From the NCBI RefSeq assembly GCF_041956535.1, contig NW_027192218.1, positions 306,784 to 370,783 on the forward strand: DNA of 64,000 nucleotides. The letters run 5' to 3'. The position numbers and the translations under genes were made by a program. This DNA comes from Calcarisporiella thermophila CBS 279.70 (taxonomy: Eukaryota; Calcarisporiellomycota). The number at the start of each line of letters is the position of its first letter. Position 1 is the first letter of the stretch. Of the stretch, positions 1 through 14,811 are shown piece after piece. The notes beneath the pieces were generated by a model. The model was not told where the DNA came from and did not search any database. It saw only the letters and a program-made list of their open reading frames with translations.

Positions 1-53
1 CTCTTTTCCATCCTCTTACGACCTCTAATTGACAATCGCATTGATCTCTCCAG

Positions 54-2729
<2,676 letters not shown>

Positions 2730-4856
2730 CAAGCTGAGCCACCGTTGTAATTTTTCATGTCTAGTTTATTATACACCTGTGTATGGATTAGTTTTTTGAG
2801 GGTTTTGCGCGGAGGGGTTCCATGCTCCCTCCTCTCTATTTTTTTCTTGTTGTTGATTTGACGCAGGAGGCGTCCAGAGCGGAGCCTGCGCGAGGGGATT
2901 GTCCTTGCGTCATCAATAAAGGTTTTGTGGGCCCGCGACTAGGCCCAAGGTAGTTTGACTTGGTTTCGTGGTGATGGGGGTGTCCTTCCAATCATCCCAA
3001 TCTCCCCCCGCCAAAGTGGCGATTGGCCGGTCGAGGAGGGGGGGGGGGCATGACCCAAATCGAGTGCTGAGTTGGGGGGGCGGATTCCTTCGGCCAGTCT
3101 TACCGAGCATTTGCAGTACAGCGAAGGCTCTGCTGGCTCTATGGTTCGGCCGAGCAATTCGTTCGCATGGAAGCTTCCAATTCCAGTCAAGTGGGGGAGG
3201 CAGTATAAGGAAAGTCCATTGACATAAGCGAAGGGGACGCTGCGGAGGCCCGAAATAACGGTGAGAAAGGAAAGCGCCCACGAGTGGCTCGGAATTTGCC
3301 GTTGGGATGGGGGCTTATCGGTGAGACCCTTCAAATGGTCCAGGCGCTGTGCTTTTTTGGGGGGAGATGTCAAGGAGCAATCCTAGTGGGCCGTTTCTCG
3401 GTGGCAAGGGAGCCGAACCCAAGCATGTTCCCTGAGGATGCCCCTAGCACGAGTACAGCGGTGATGCTAAGTCAGGCGCATTCGATGGCCGGATCAGGCC
3501 CAGCGCGGCCGGGCTCGAGGGCTCGACTGCGGCTTGTCCGGCCGGGAAAACGGGAGGCTCCCCAATGGTGCTCCATTAATTTGTTCCAGGGGGCGACCCC
3601 AAATGGGCGGCAACGGGTGGGGATGTGCCCAATGTTGGCCGAGGTCATGGCCGTGGCGGCCCCCCAAAGAGGCCGCATCGACCGTCGAGGTCGAATCTAC
3701 TGCGCTACACTTGGAATTTCCATTACATAACGCAAACTCCCCCCTAAGCACTTGATTTCCCATTCCGACGAGCATCTTGCCGCCCCATCTTCTCGCTTAT
3801 CAGCTTCCCCCCAGTGCTAGCATCAGCGCGCCGTTGGAGACCGGAGGCTCCGACAGCAGGCTGGCCTGGTCGAATTGGCGGCCTCGCAGCGATGGCCGGG
3901 CCATTGCTCGGCTCGACTCCAGGCCCCCCGAAGCCGGGAAGCGCCCCCTTTCCGCATTGGCGAATCCGGGGCATCTGATTGGGCGATGGGTGGATGGCTT
4001 AGCGCGATGCCTTTTTCGTCGCCCCCTCCCCTCTCTTGGCAGAGCCTCCGCTGAGGGGCTCGCATGATCAAGGCCCGCGAGGATCCAAGCCACCGCAGTG
4101 AAACAGGGAGGTCGAGTGAATACGGTGTCACTCTAGTTTAGTGTTGGTGACGAGGAGCGAGCAGCGAGCAAGTCGGACAGAGGCAGGGCGGCGCGGATTG
4201 GCTGGGGGGGGGGGGGCGGCGAGATAATACAATGCTGGTGAGCAGGCATGAGCCAAAATATGAAATCTCTAACACAAATTCGATGCGCAGCCAACTCTTT
4301 TTTTGTGGTGTTTCTTTTCTCTCTTTGGGAGGCGTTTCCCCCCTATCTTGCTCTGCCTTCTCAGCTCGGCTCGCTTCCCCTCTTGATTCTCGGGCTCGGT
4401 GCATCCCTCGCCGCCGTCTCGCCGCAACTGCCGCCTCGCCCGCCCCCGCATCGGTGCCCCTCTTTTCGCAAGCTTCAACGCCATTGCCGCACCCCTGACC
4501 CATCCCACCTGTTTAACATCTCAGCTGTTTCATTGCCTCTATTTTCCCTTTTCTGGTTGGATCTTGATTGAGATCCTCTATGCTGCGGGTGTCTCCCCAT
4601 CCCCATCTCCTCCCCATTGTCGATTGACTAGTGCCGTCTTAGCTGGACATCCCCTCCATCCCCTTCCCCCATTGCTGCCCGCCGCCTCCATTCCTCCCTC
4701 TCATCCCCATCCCGCACAACCTGCCTCTGTGCCTCCATCCACATTCTGCAGGAGGGGGGGAACAGCACCTTGAATCGTTTTAATTAATCCGCATTTCGTT
4801 GATCAACCGATCTTGTCCCCTTCTCTGCTTGTCTGCATCCGATCACCAAGCATAGA
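2730..4856. other. Long GC-rich gene-free stretch (SR140 3' flank and Bck1-like 5' leader)
   Basis: About 2.1 kb with no recognisable protein. Open frames exist on both strands but overlap one another, have low-complexity Pro/Arg/Gly composition and no family motif, as expected of GC-rich non-coding DNA. It holds G-runs at 3038-3048 (11 G) and 4204-4216 (13 G). The last ~450 bp before the kinase start are pyrimidine-rich (C/T tracts around 4560-4760), as is common in fungal promoters and 5' leaders. Several upstream ATGs (for example at 4232) precede the kinase start. Confidence 0.6.
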
Positions 4857-7800
4857 ATGCATGACTACGTCGTGTACGCTCCTCCCTCCGATCTCGCCGA
4901 CATTGACACCGATTTCTTCAGGCAGTGGGATCTCGATCGCGTGCTCAGCTGGCTGAATGACCATGGATTCGAGCAGTACTGCTCCACGTTTCGAAGTACT
5001 TCATCCTTTGCTTTGTCAGGCTGCGGCCTGGCCCCTCATCCCTTGCTCACCGCCTCTCTTTGTTTAGACCACAGGGTCCAGGGCAAGGAATTCTTCGGCC
5101 TCACCCAGACACAGCTGCGCGAGCTGCTGCCAAAGTCCCACTACAGCGAGCGGCAAAAACTGCTGAGCGCTATCCGCACCATGATCGATATACCAGCATC
5201 ACCCAAATCCAGCACATCACTAGAACAGGTATTGTCTTAGCCTCTTGATGGTGTCGCATTCCCTCACCCCCCTCTCCTCTGCCCATCCGCTCATCCCGCA
5301 ATGATTGCGTTTTTTTTTTCATCAATTTTTTTTTCTGTTAGCATCCGGCATCGTGCGACTTAAAGCCAGTCAATAGCTCATCAGAAATCACACCCCCTCT
5401 GTCATCCAGTTCCGATTTACTTAGACAACCACGAAGTAATCCGACGGATCCTGCCAACCGTCCTCTCGACGGCGCCTACCGGTCCTCGCCCAATAGCGGC
5501 CGCCCTTCCCCAATGCCTACCCCGCCTGAATCGTCCGGAGGCAGCAGCCTGCAGCAGCCTCCCACCACCTCAACCGCCGCAAATGGTCTCTCGCCGCCTG
5601 TCATCGCCCCGCGCACCTCTTCTCGTGACTACACGACCAAGATAAGCGCCAATTCCGCCTATTCGCCCTCTCCTACGATCCAGGGCTTTGCTACCACGGG
5701 TGCTATGGCCAGCGCACTGCCGGCCACGGCCCCCCCCATGCAGACGCTCCCCTCGTCGTTTAGTCAGAAGAGAGAAAATATTCCCGCTGCTCTGCAGACC
5801 CAGCTGATGCGCAGCATCACTCCCGTGGGCGGGAATGCCGCAGCGGTGGTGTCGGCGGAGGATCAGAGACAAGCCAGCCCGCGGTCTCCAAAGAACTCTC
5901 CATCGGAAATTGTGGGAAAATTGCTGCGTCCTTTTCACCGGAGAACCCCAAGTAGTCCGGTAAGTGTACATAATGATTCGATGACCGCCCCCCCTTCCCT
6001 CCTCGAGCTGGGTATTTACGCTGGCTTATTTCTCTTGATAGAAATCCTCGGAATTCCTACGTGTAATGCCCCCTCTACTGCGCGAGTGGATTTCTCCCGG
6101 ATTTGCTTACTGACTTTGATGTTTCTTTTTGTCTGTAGAAAAACGTGATTCGGGTGACCATGGATAAGGAGCTCTACATCGAGCTCGATGTGACGGGCAT
6201 GGACAATCCGCATGCCATTCGTGATAAGATTCGCGAGAAGCTGTCGACACGAATACCGATGCCCAAGAACGTGTCAAACGCCTCCCTCTATTTAATCGAC
6301 AACTACACCTCGGGTGGGTCCTCTGCATTCCCCATTGTCTTCGGATCCGTGGCTAATTACCTATTATTCCATGGGCCTCTTTTTTTCAGATGCAATCCTA
6401 CTCTCAGATCCTGAATTGATCCGATTATGCAAGTCTGCTGACCCTAATGCGACCCTAAGGCTGCTTTTTATGCATGAGGAGCCGCCGCCCCCTCCACCCA
6501 AATCAGAGCAGGCGCTTCCCCCCACCCCTAATAATCCCGATCGGCGATCAACCGCAGAGAAGCGATACTCAGGTATGGCGCGAAGTCGGCGCGATTGATT
6601 CACCCATGCTTACCATTTTTTTTTTCAATCTTCCACCCCATCAGAGGAGTCACCCTCCTCCTACCGATCGCCGATTAGTTCGACCGGTTTTGCACACTCG
6701 GACCAGAAGAAATCCCCGACGGCTGTAGGCCGTGACCACGCTGGATCGTTCCCGACTGGCTCTGGGCAGAATGGGCCACCGCCAAGAAGCACCCATACTC
6801 CTGCTCCTCCCCTTGCCGCCCCCGCTCCCCCACCCCTCTCCTCCCTTGCCCATCACCAGGCACGTGCCAACCAGGATGCAGTCCGGCATATTCCCACCTC
6901 ACAGCCGATTCCACCTGGCCAAGCCCCCATGAAGCAAAACCACTTCATCCCGCCGAACCGACAGCCCCTGCCGCACGCCCGCCAAGCCTCCGGCGACATG
7001 CACCACGCGAGACAGCCTTCGCCCGGCCATCAAGTCGTCTCTCCCCAGCTCCCCTCCCCCATCCGGACCGCTCAAACCTCGCCCCCCTCCAACCGTGACG
7101 CGCACCCCCCCCTAAATGGATACCCGCCTGAGCACGGTGCAAACCGGTTGGCCCCCAGCCCTTATCCTCCCCAAACGCAACCCCTCCCGGGAGCGATGCA
7201 GAGCTCTGCGGGGATGCGAAACCCGCCCCTGAACATGTCGCACCGAAACTTCTCCTCGTCGTTTGGAACGCCCCACTTCTCCAGCCCCGAAGCCGAGGCA
7301 ATGGCCCAATACCATCGCACGGTGGCGGTGCGGCCGTCCACGGCCGAGTTCGATGAACGCGCACGGGGCTGGCCTGGGGCACGGCAAGGCGGAGGTCCCA
7401 ACGGGGGGATGCCGCGCCCGGGGGGCTATCCATCCGATAGAAACTACTTGGCTTCGCGGCCTGGCATCCGCCCTCCGCCCATCACCGCACCCCCAGCGTC
7501 GATGCGCGCGAGCCCGGCTCCCTCCAATCCCTATAGTGCCCCGATGGTTCCCGCGGTGAGAGACGATGTCCGGCGGATGTTCCCGCCACCCCTGAAGCCC
7601 CAGGCACGACAGCTGGTGCGGCCGCCCGTATTAAATAAGGAGCATGGTCGCTACGAGATCACGCCGACGACGGTGCACCAGGACTCCATGCCGCGTCACG
7701 CGGGCGGCGGAAACGCACCCTATCTCCCGCCCCAAGACGGAGCGGGTGGATTTGGGCGGATGAAACGCAGCAGCGGCGAATTCGTGCCCGACATGCACGG

Positions 7801-9977
7801 GGCCTCCCACCACCCACCCCGGTCCCCGCAACTCTCGGCCCACCCCCCCCACCACTCTCCGTACCCAACCTCCGGCACGCCCCAGCCCTCCGGCTATGGC
7901 CACATCCGACACCTAAGCCACGACCACCTGCCGCGCACCCGAAGCAGCTGGGAGCCCGGCGTGGGGAAACAGCACGCCGACGCCTCCAGCAACACAAGTG
8001 CACACCGGCATTCGCATGACAACATGGAGTCGGTGCGGCCGTCGAGACCCCCGGACCAAAGGAGATCGTACGAGCAGCTGGAGTACTGGCAGAATCCGGG
8101 GACGCTCCCCCCTCCGCCGCCGCCATCCCTATCGAAGGAGGGGCCCTCGGCGGGAATCAGGGGGAGCGGGGGTGAGCGCGTCTCTTGGGAGCTCGGCGGC
8201 TCGGGAGCCAACGGCGGCGGCCCTTCCAGGGGTCTGGAGTGGGACAAGACCGAGGTTCAGGACTATGAGCTCCCCTCGAATCGGTCGCCCGTTGGAGCCA
8301 TGGCCTCCAGCAAGCAAACGCCGCCTCCCCCCCCGCCCCCACCCTCCCTGCCCCCCATGACCACGGCTCGCCGGAATGGGTCGGAGCTGATGGAGAATCC
8401 GTCGGGCGCCGGGGGCACGGATGAGCCCGAGTTCTGGGGCGAGCGTCCCCCCACCGAGCTGGTCTACGACAACTTGGACCGCTACTTCCGCGACCACGAC
8501 CTCGACCGGCCGATCATCGCCGACCCGGTGGTGCCGGACAAGAAGTCCGGGATCCAATATCGCAAGTCGATCCGGTATGTGGCGAACGAGGCACGCCGGA
8601 AAATGTCCATCCACCAGACCCCCGCGGCGGACCAGCAGCGGCAGCCACCGTCGGAGCAGAATAAGGCCGAGGCGCCGAAATCGGCGGGGCAGATTCTCCG
8701 GAGGAAGAGCACGAAGATGTGGGGCGCCAAGGTGGCGGAGGTGAAGCCGCTTCCGCCGCCCCCGCCCACGATTTCGGAGTCGGCGGGTGCGGAGGTGTCT
8801 CCCGGGGCGCCTCCGCAAGACCTGGGGCCGGCGGTGATCAGCGTGCCCGCGGGGGGGGTTGGCGAGGAGCAGACGCCGCCCAAAATCCACTGGGTCAAGG
8901 GTGAGCTGATCGGAAAGGGGTCGTTTGGACGCGTGTTCATGGCCCTCAACGTCTCCACGGGGGAGATGATTGCCGTCAAGCAGGTGGAGCTCCCCACCAC
9001 CAAGTCGGACATGCTCTGCCAGCGCCAGCGCAGCATGGTGGATGCCCTCTACTCGGAGATCGAGATGCTCAAGGACCTCGACCACGAGAACATCGTGCAG
9101 TACCTTGGGTTCGAGGTCACGGAGACCGAGATCAACCTGTTCCTGGAGTACGTGCCCGGTGGCAGCGTCCAGAGCTGCTTGGCCCGCTTCGGGCCGTTCG
9201 ACGAGCCGCTCATTCGCCACATGACGCGGCAGATCCTCCAGGGCCTGTCGTATCTGCACGAGCGCAACCTCCTGCACCGCGACATCAAGGCCGCCAACAT
9301 CCTGGTCGACGACGAGGGCACGTGCAAGATCTCCGACTTCGGCCTCTCGAAGAAGAATGACCGAGCCGCGTACGAGCAGAACTCGAGGATGTCGCTGCAG
9401 GGCTCCGTGTACTGGATGGCGCCCGAGGTGGTGAAGGAGGAGGCCTACTCCGCCAAGGTCGACGTCTGGAGCCTGGGCTGCCTATTGTTGGAGATGGTGA
9501 CGGGCGAGCGGCCGTGGATGGGGCTGCAGGAGTGGAGCGCCCTCTACCAGCTCGGCCAATACAAGGCCCCGCCTATTCCGGGGACGGGAGTGTCGGAGGA
9601 ACTGCGGGATTTCCTGGAGCAATGCTTTATCATGTGAGTATCTGAAGCACTGCCCCCTCGAGGGCTCACTCTAGCTTACATTGACCACCCTTGTCTTTTT
9701 CCTACCTCCCAGTGACCCCAAGGAGCGGCCCAAGGCATCCGAACTCCTCGACCATCCCTTCTGTGCCCCCGATCCGGATTTCGACTTCCGCGAGCACATG
9801 TATCTGTGGCAGACACAGCAAACGCTACAGCGGTTGCTTAAACAGCAAATCGAAGAGGCCAAGGACAATGAGGCCAAGGACAGGCTCGACCAGGAGAAGG
9901 AAAGGGAGAAAGATATGCGCGAGAGTGGGTATGGAGAGAGTATGTTCTCAAAGTGTCGGCCAAGCGTTATTATATGA
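4857..9977 (+). CDS. BCK1: Bck1/Mkh1-type MAP kinase kinase kinase with SAM and RA-like domains
   Basis: This is probably the MAPKKK of the cell-wall integrity cascade, acting below protein kinase C. Exons are 4857-4995, 5068-5228, 5342-5959, 6042-6062, 6139-6313, 6390-6572, 6645-9633 and 9713-9977 (1,516 aa). Residues ~15-85 form a SAM domain (WDLDRVLSWLNDHGFEQYC...LRELLPKS). Residues ~314-395 resemble a Ras-association/ubiquitin-like fold. A long Pro/Ser/His-rich disordered region follows. The kinase spans ~1180-1460, with GKGSFGRV P-loop, VKQ lysine, HRDIKAANIL loop, SDFGLSK and MAPE. The sequences MIAVKQVELP and DHENIVQYLGFE are typical of Bck1 rather than Ste11. A coiled tail (LLKQQIEEAKDNEAKDR) ends the protein. 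The 21-nt exon 6042-6062 keeps phase but could be skipped without breaking the frame. The start is the first ATG giving the SAM domain. Confidence 0.93.
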
Positions 9978-10850
9978 TGACGAGCGAGGAAAAAAACATA
10001 GGTCAAGGTGCCGATGGTTCTTTCTGTTCGTATGTTCTTTTTTGTGCTTTTTTCTTTATTATGCTATTCGGTTCGTCCTCTACATCCTCGGTGTATATGG
10101 ATATATGGGCATGCGATCAAGATCCATAGGTCTATATATGCTTTTATTAATCCGCTTTATTTTTTTTTTCCTTGGATGAGGGTATTAAAAGGTTTTCTTC
10201 TTTCTTATTATTATTTCTTTTTATTTTATGTATATATATTAACATCTCATTTTTTTTCAGTTTTTTTTTTACATAATCATTTTCCTTCTTAATAATTATG
10301 GATTTTCTCTTCTTTTCCTTTTAACCAGTACAAATAAAAATAACAGCATTTCATTACGATGGGGCCCCCCTTAGCTATGAAATACGACTTCTTTCCTCAG
10401 CCTGGAGGGGGTGTCATTGGATGGTTTGTGGAGAGCGAACGAAATGCTGGGAGAATTAACAAGAGTGGGGAAAAAAACGCGTCACTGTCGAGTTAGGTAT
10501 TGTGGCATTGCACAGGGGGTATGAGCTCCCAAGAACTAGGCTATAGCCGGCAAATTTCTATAATCGGCAAATTTGACACTAAGGAAAGGGATGGGGCCAT
10601 GGCCGAGAATTTGGTGCGGAGCGACGCGGTCGGCAGAAGGCCAAAGGCGGGGTTTCTGATTGATTTGAAGATCAGAGCTCTTTTTTTTAACCGGCATACC
10701 TTTGCAAACACTCGTGTTCTGTGGCATAGTCGGATTGTTATTTATTTTTCCCTGCTCCCTTGACGAATACACTCCTCTTTTAGTTTTTGTGCTTTGGGAT
10801 CGTTAACTCGAATCGACACCGCCCCATCTTATTGCTGGCTTTGCAAGATA
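9978..10850. other. AT-rich 3' flank and intergenic spacer
   Basis: No gene seen. T-rich tracts at 10140-10320 and A/T-rich sequence with an AATAAA-like site near 10334 fit the 3' end of the kinase transcript. The rest is the promoter side of the small secreted protein. Confidence 0.5.
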
Positions 10851-11219
10851 ATGAAGGTTGATAACCTACTCACCGTCGCCTGGTCTGCCGGGCTGCTCCT
10901 TTTCGCGTCCACCCACACCCATGCCTCCCCGGTCTTAGAGCAGCGTGATCTCGGGTTTGGCAACCTGACCGCCGGTGGAAACCAATACATTGCCGAGTCG
11001 AATATCAACAACTCCAATCTCTCCGGCGACTTTGCGGGCGCCATCATCCAGGGAAACACGCAGTGGATCCGAGAGTATGAGGAGAGAAAGAAGGCCAACC
11101 AACAAGGGCAGAAGCTGCCGATGAACGAATTGCCGGGGCTAATCAAGCGGCCGCTGACCATGCTTCCGAATCGGTCTCAACACCGCGGCCAACGCAAGCT
11201 TCCACACCAAGGACAGTAG
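10851..11219 (+). CDS. Small putative secreted protein
   Basis: Single-exon ORF of 122 aa. An in-frame upstream ATG at 10794 would spoil the signal sequence, so I choose ATG 10851. That gives MKVDNLLTVAWSAGLLLFAS..., a good signal peptide with likely cleavage after THTHA (about residue 25). The mature part has Asn/Gly-rich stretches (NLTAGGNQYIAESNINNSNL, two or three N-glycosylation sequons) and a basic Pro/Gln/Arg tail. There is no cysteine in the mature protein, no transmembrane segment and no family I recognise. It could be a cell-wall or matrix protein or an effector-like peptide; function unknown. Confidence 0.6.
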   Translation: MKVDNLLTVAWSAGLLLFASTHTHASPVLEQRDLGFGNLTAGGNQYIAESNINNSNLSGDFAGAIIQGNTQWIREYEERKKANQQGQKLPMNELPGLIKRPLTMLPNRSQHRGQRKLPHQGQ

Positions 11220-11715
11220 GCGGGTGGGGTAGGCAATGGGGAAGAGGAAGAGAGAAGGAGCGATGTTATCCATGGATACTTGTCATGTTATCTTTTTAAC
11301 GAGAGCTGATTAAATTATCGCATTATTTATTTTCATTTCTATGATCGGAAAATGACAAGCTATGGTTTGATTAGCCTAAAATACAACACGAGGGGATCAA
11401 GCAAAACTAAATTAAAGGGCGCCGCTTAAACTTGAAGGGCTAATAAAGCCACACCCGTATGATTGAAGAGGGGAGAATAGAGTAGTATCGAAGGATTGGA
11501 AGGAGCGGAGGGAGGTAGGATGTAAAAGGAGAGCATAACATACCATACATACATAAAGGAATGGAAAATGGGGGGTCTAAACTCAAAGGAATGGCAGGGG
11601 AACAAAGGGAAGGAGAAGGCGGGAGGAAGAGGGGGAGAGTCGGAGATAGAGAAAATAGGGAGAGGGGCGGTTCTCAGAAGAATAAGCCAAAGGAGTGTAA
11701 CAGGTAGGCTGCTAA
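11220..11715. other. Convergent intergenic spacer
   Basis: About 500 bp between the 3' ends of two convergent genes. It is AT-rich near 11290-11420 and purine-rich near 11560-11690 (GGAGAAGG-type repeats). No gene or RNA is supported. Confidence 0.5.
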
Positions 11716-13974
11716 TCAAACATTTTCTTCCTCATTTGTCCTTGGCTCGCTCCATTTCCAGCTGCCTATCCATCGGTCTAAACGCTTTACAATGGCGCCG
11801 GATGACCTCAGAATTCCGTCCGCGACAGGGTCTATCATCTTTCTTGTTTCGTGCATCAGAGAAAAGTAGCTTGTGCCGGGGATGACGGTGAGAGCAGCTG
11901 CCCGAGGATGTGGGGACGAAGGAGGCTGGCTTGTTAGAGCAATAAGCTGGCTATTCCGCTCGACCGCGGCCACGTATCCGGCCTGAATTTCATTTCCTGT
12001 CATGCGGAGGTGGCCGATCTCCAGGAGGAGATCCACCACAAGTTTGACGACCAGTTTGCTTAAATCGGTCGCATCGCCACACGCGTCTGCCTCCTTCCTA
12101 TTCGTGGGACAAGGCTCCTCGTCGGTTGAATCGCTCTTATCGTTCAGCCTATGTAGGCCTTGGACCTGCTGCATGACCTCGGCAATGATTCGGTTGCTCA
12201 CGTGCACGATCGCCTCCATTTCGAATGGCCTGCGTAATCCCCTATTCACCATTCTGATATCAGAAGCCTTCAGCTGCTGTAATAGCTTTGCGCCTTCGTC
12301 GCAGACTTGTGTGATCGTGTTATGCCACTGGTCCTCATGAGTCGAACGCTCTGCAGTCCTCTGTTTCTCGGTGCACTGTAACGCCTCGGTGAGCAATGAG
12401 GTTCCCAAGGCCCACTCCTTGGAATCACCCTCTGGCAAAGGAGAGGGGGGATCGCTAGAGGCACTGTTTTCGCTGAAGTTGGATTTGCTTGTGGAGGCCG
12501 AGAGGCTGGCCTCGAGAGGGGGGCTGAGGGTGGAGGGGTGAAGCTGATTTAGCTGCGACTGCAGGAGATGATAGTGGTGATGGTGGACGACCACCTTCTG
12601 CTTCGAATTGGTGCGACGCCTGGGTTGCTGCACCGGGAAGTTGAAGAGTCTTTGCTTCACTCGGGGCTTTGACTTCTCCCCTGCCTCACCATCATCAGGA
12701 TGTGCTTCATTCACGGAAGAACCGAGTGGGAATGATTCGCTCCATGGGCTTGAAGGCGAAGGGGTGAGGAGAGCGTCTGGATCGGATCTGGTAAACTCCG
12801 ATTGGAGAGAGAGGTCCATCTCTGGAAGTGCTCGCTCAGATTGCGGGGTTTGGCTAGAAGGACGGGTAGGTGTAAACAGAGCGCTGGAGGAGGCGTGCTC
12901 TTGGTGAGAGAGCGACTCCGGGGTAGGAGGAAGATTCTTGTTAGTTGTCGAGCTGAGAGACTCTTCGTGAGCTTTGGACTGCTATTTCCCGAGGTTAAAT
13001 GTCAGAATATTAATAGAATTAAAATCAAATGGAGGATACCGTGATATTTACTCGTAACTTTTCTCGTAATCTCTCATTCATCTCCTTCAGCCACCTCAAT
13101 TGCTCCATCTGTTCGCCGGACATGCTGGTGTCCTGCTGCTCTTGCTTCATCGTTTCGTATTCGTTTGCCAGTCCGTCGTATTTCATCTTCAGCTTCTTCC
13201 ACCTCGCCTGGGTTGCAATCTCGCTTTTCCTCGCGGAAGCCAATTCTTCTTCCAACTTCTCCACGCGTACTTTGAAGCTCTCCTCGCGTTCGGTCGCCTG
13301 GCGCACGCGAGCCTGTGCCCCACTGAGTCTCTCGATCTCAACTTGCTGCGCTTCAATATCCTGGAGAAGCTTTTTAACTCGAATTTCTGCGTGCTCAAGG
13401 TCCAATACGGTAGCCTTTGCTTCCTGTTCCAAAATTTTGTGAGATGTCGTGCGTATGAGCTGGTTAGCCACTGGACAATTCCTTCTATTACCTGTTCGGC
13501 TCTGGCCTTGTCTCTCTCTAGCTGATCCTTTTCTTCTCCCAGGGACCTTATCCTACCTTCTGCCTGTATTAGCGTAAGGCGGAGCACATCTTTTGCCTCT
13601 TTCTAAGAGAAATTAAAGAGTTTGCATTAGATAAAGGGAACGGCAATACTGCCATTATGATAATAAAGCAAGAGTTCTCACCTGTTCCTGCAGCAGCTCT
13701 CTTGTCTTCCTCAGTTCCGTGATGTAGACATCCTGCTGAGATAATAAATGTTGTCCAAACTCTATATCAACCATAGCCAAACTAAGCATGCAATGTTTCG
13801 TGAAAATGGCCATAGAAAAGAGGGCCAACCTCCTGCAAGCCTAAGCTTCTCCTCCACTCTCTCGCGGCTACTGCACATCCCGTGGCCACAGCAACAGATG
13901 GCTTCCTCGGTTTGGGGAAGGGGGTTCGTTCCTGCGGGATTCAATGACTCATCAGTGGACGGGGTAGGGTGCAT
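11716..13974 (-). CDS. Coiled-coil protein of unknown function, 657 aa
   Basis: Exons on the minus strand, 5' to 3', are 13830-13974, 13682-13761, 13492-13602, 13052-13423 and 11716-12981; together they make exactly 658 codons. The first exon donor is weak (GTTGGC) but is the only phase-compatible choice I found. The N-terminus has a Cys cluster (CCCGHGMC, residues ~28-35). Residues ~40-235 are a continuous heptad-rich coiled coil (for example LRKTRELLQEQ, LEHAEIRVKKLLQDIEAQQ, LKEMNERLREKLR). A Ser/Pro-rich linker follows, then a helical C-terminal domain (EMEAIVHVSNRIIAEVMQQV, LVVKLVVDLLLEIGHLR) that looks folded. It resembles centrosome, spindle-pole or motor-adaptor proteins in architecture, but I recognise no specific family and assign no function. 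Confidence 0.75.
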
Positions 13975-14811
13975 GTAATGTAACAAGCTCTAGGTAACGT
14001 TAAGAGAGAAGGGGAGGAATCAGGATTTTGGGAAGAGGTAAATAAGTAATGAATACCACAGCAGGGTTTCAGATTTATTATTCTTTTCATTGATCATCTC
14101 GGGGGGCGATTACGCTTTTTTTTGGATTTGATCGCTCACTTTTTTAATTTTCGCCACTTGATTTTTAGAGTGTTTGCGAGCCCGATTTGCCTGATTTTAT
14201 TCCTATTCCAATATGAAATTCGCACACTATGGGGAAGTCCTAAAGAAATCGGAATCGACATAGTGTATTCATCCCAAAGATAGAGAGAGACAAAAAAAAA
14301 AGATAAATCTGCGCTATATGAACAAGGATATATGGAACTTTTTTTTAATGTGTTCCGAATCCATTTCAGAGACAATCAAATATAGTATGGAGTTAAGGAT
14401 GTCAATCTTTTCCATGGTAACATACCATCCAGCTTAATAAAATGCATTTAAATATTACTGCTATTCTTTAAATCTGTTTTCACTTAGCTATTCCAGATTG
14501 TATAATAATATAGGGATTGGGTCAAAACTAGCAAGGTACGCTGACCGTGGCAAGGTCCATACTCATTCACCGACTGAATGGTTGGACGCGATTGAGATTG
14601 GGACTTTTATTTATACCTCTTGTATTCAAAAGAGATTACACAAATCAGCTACACGGTCAAAACTATATTTGAAAATGGGGCGAGTGCAGTCATATTCGCA
14701 TCCTTCACAGAAACAAAAGCATTTGTTTATAAAATTTAATAGTAATGCACAACTACATAGAGGAGATAGAGGGAGAAAAAATGGGGGAGAAAATTGTTCA
14801 ACTTAATAAAA
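13975..14811. other. AT-rich intergenic spacer
   Basis: About 840 bp between two minus-strand genes: promoter of the coiled-coil gene and 3' flank of the Sds3-like gene. Short open frames here have no support. No RNA gene seen. Confidence 0.5.

Noticed and set aside
2968-4773. Many open frames of 70-150 aa on both strands
   Set aside because: They overlap each other, have composition set by GC-rich DNA and no domain, coiled-coil or signal-peptide pattern.
8129-9277. 382-aa open frame on the minus strand
   Set aside because: Antisense shadow of the kinase exon; high GC3 removes stops on the opposite strand.
12002-12340. Plus-strand frame of 112 aa opposite the coiled-coil gene
   Set aside because: Shadow of the real minus-strand exon, no independent signal.
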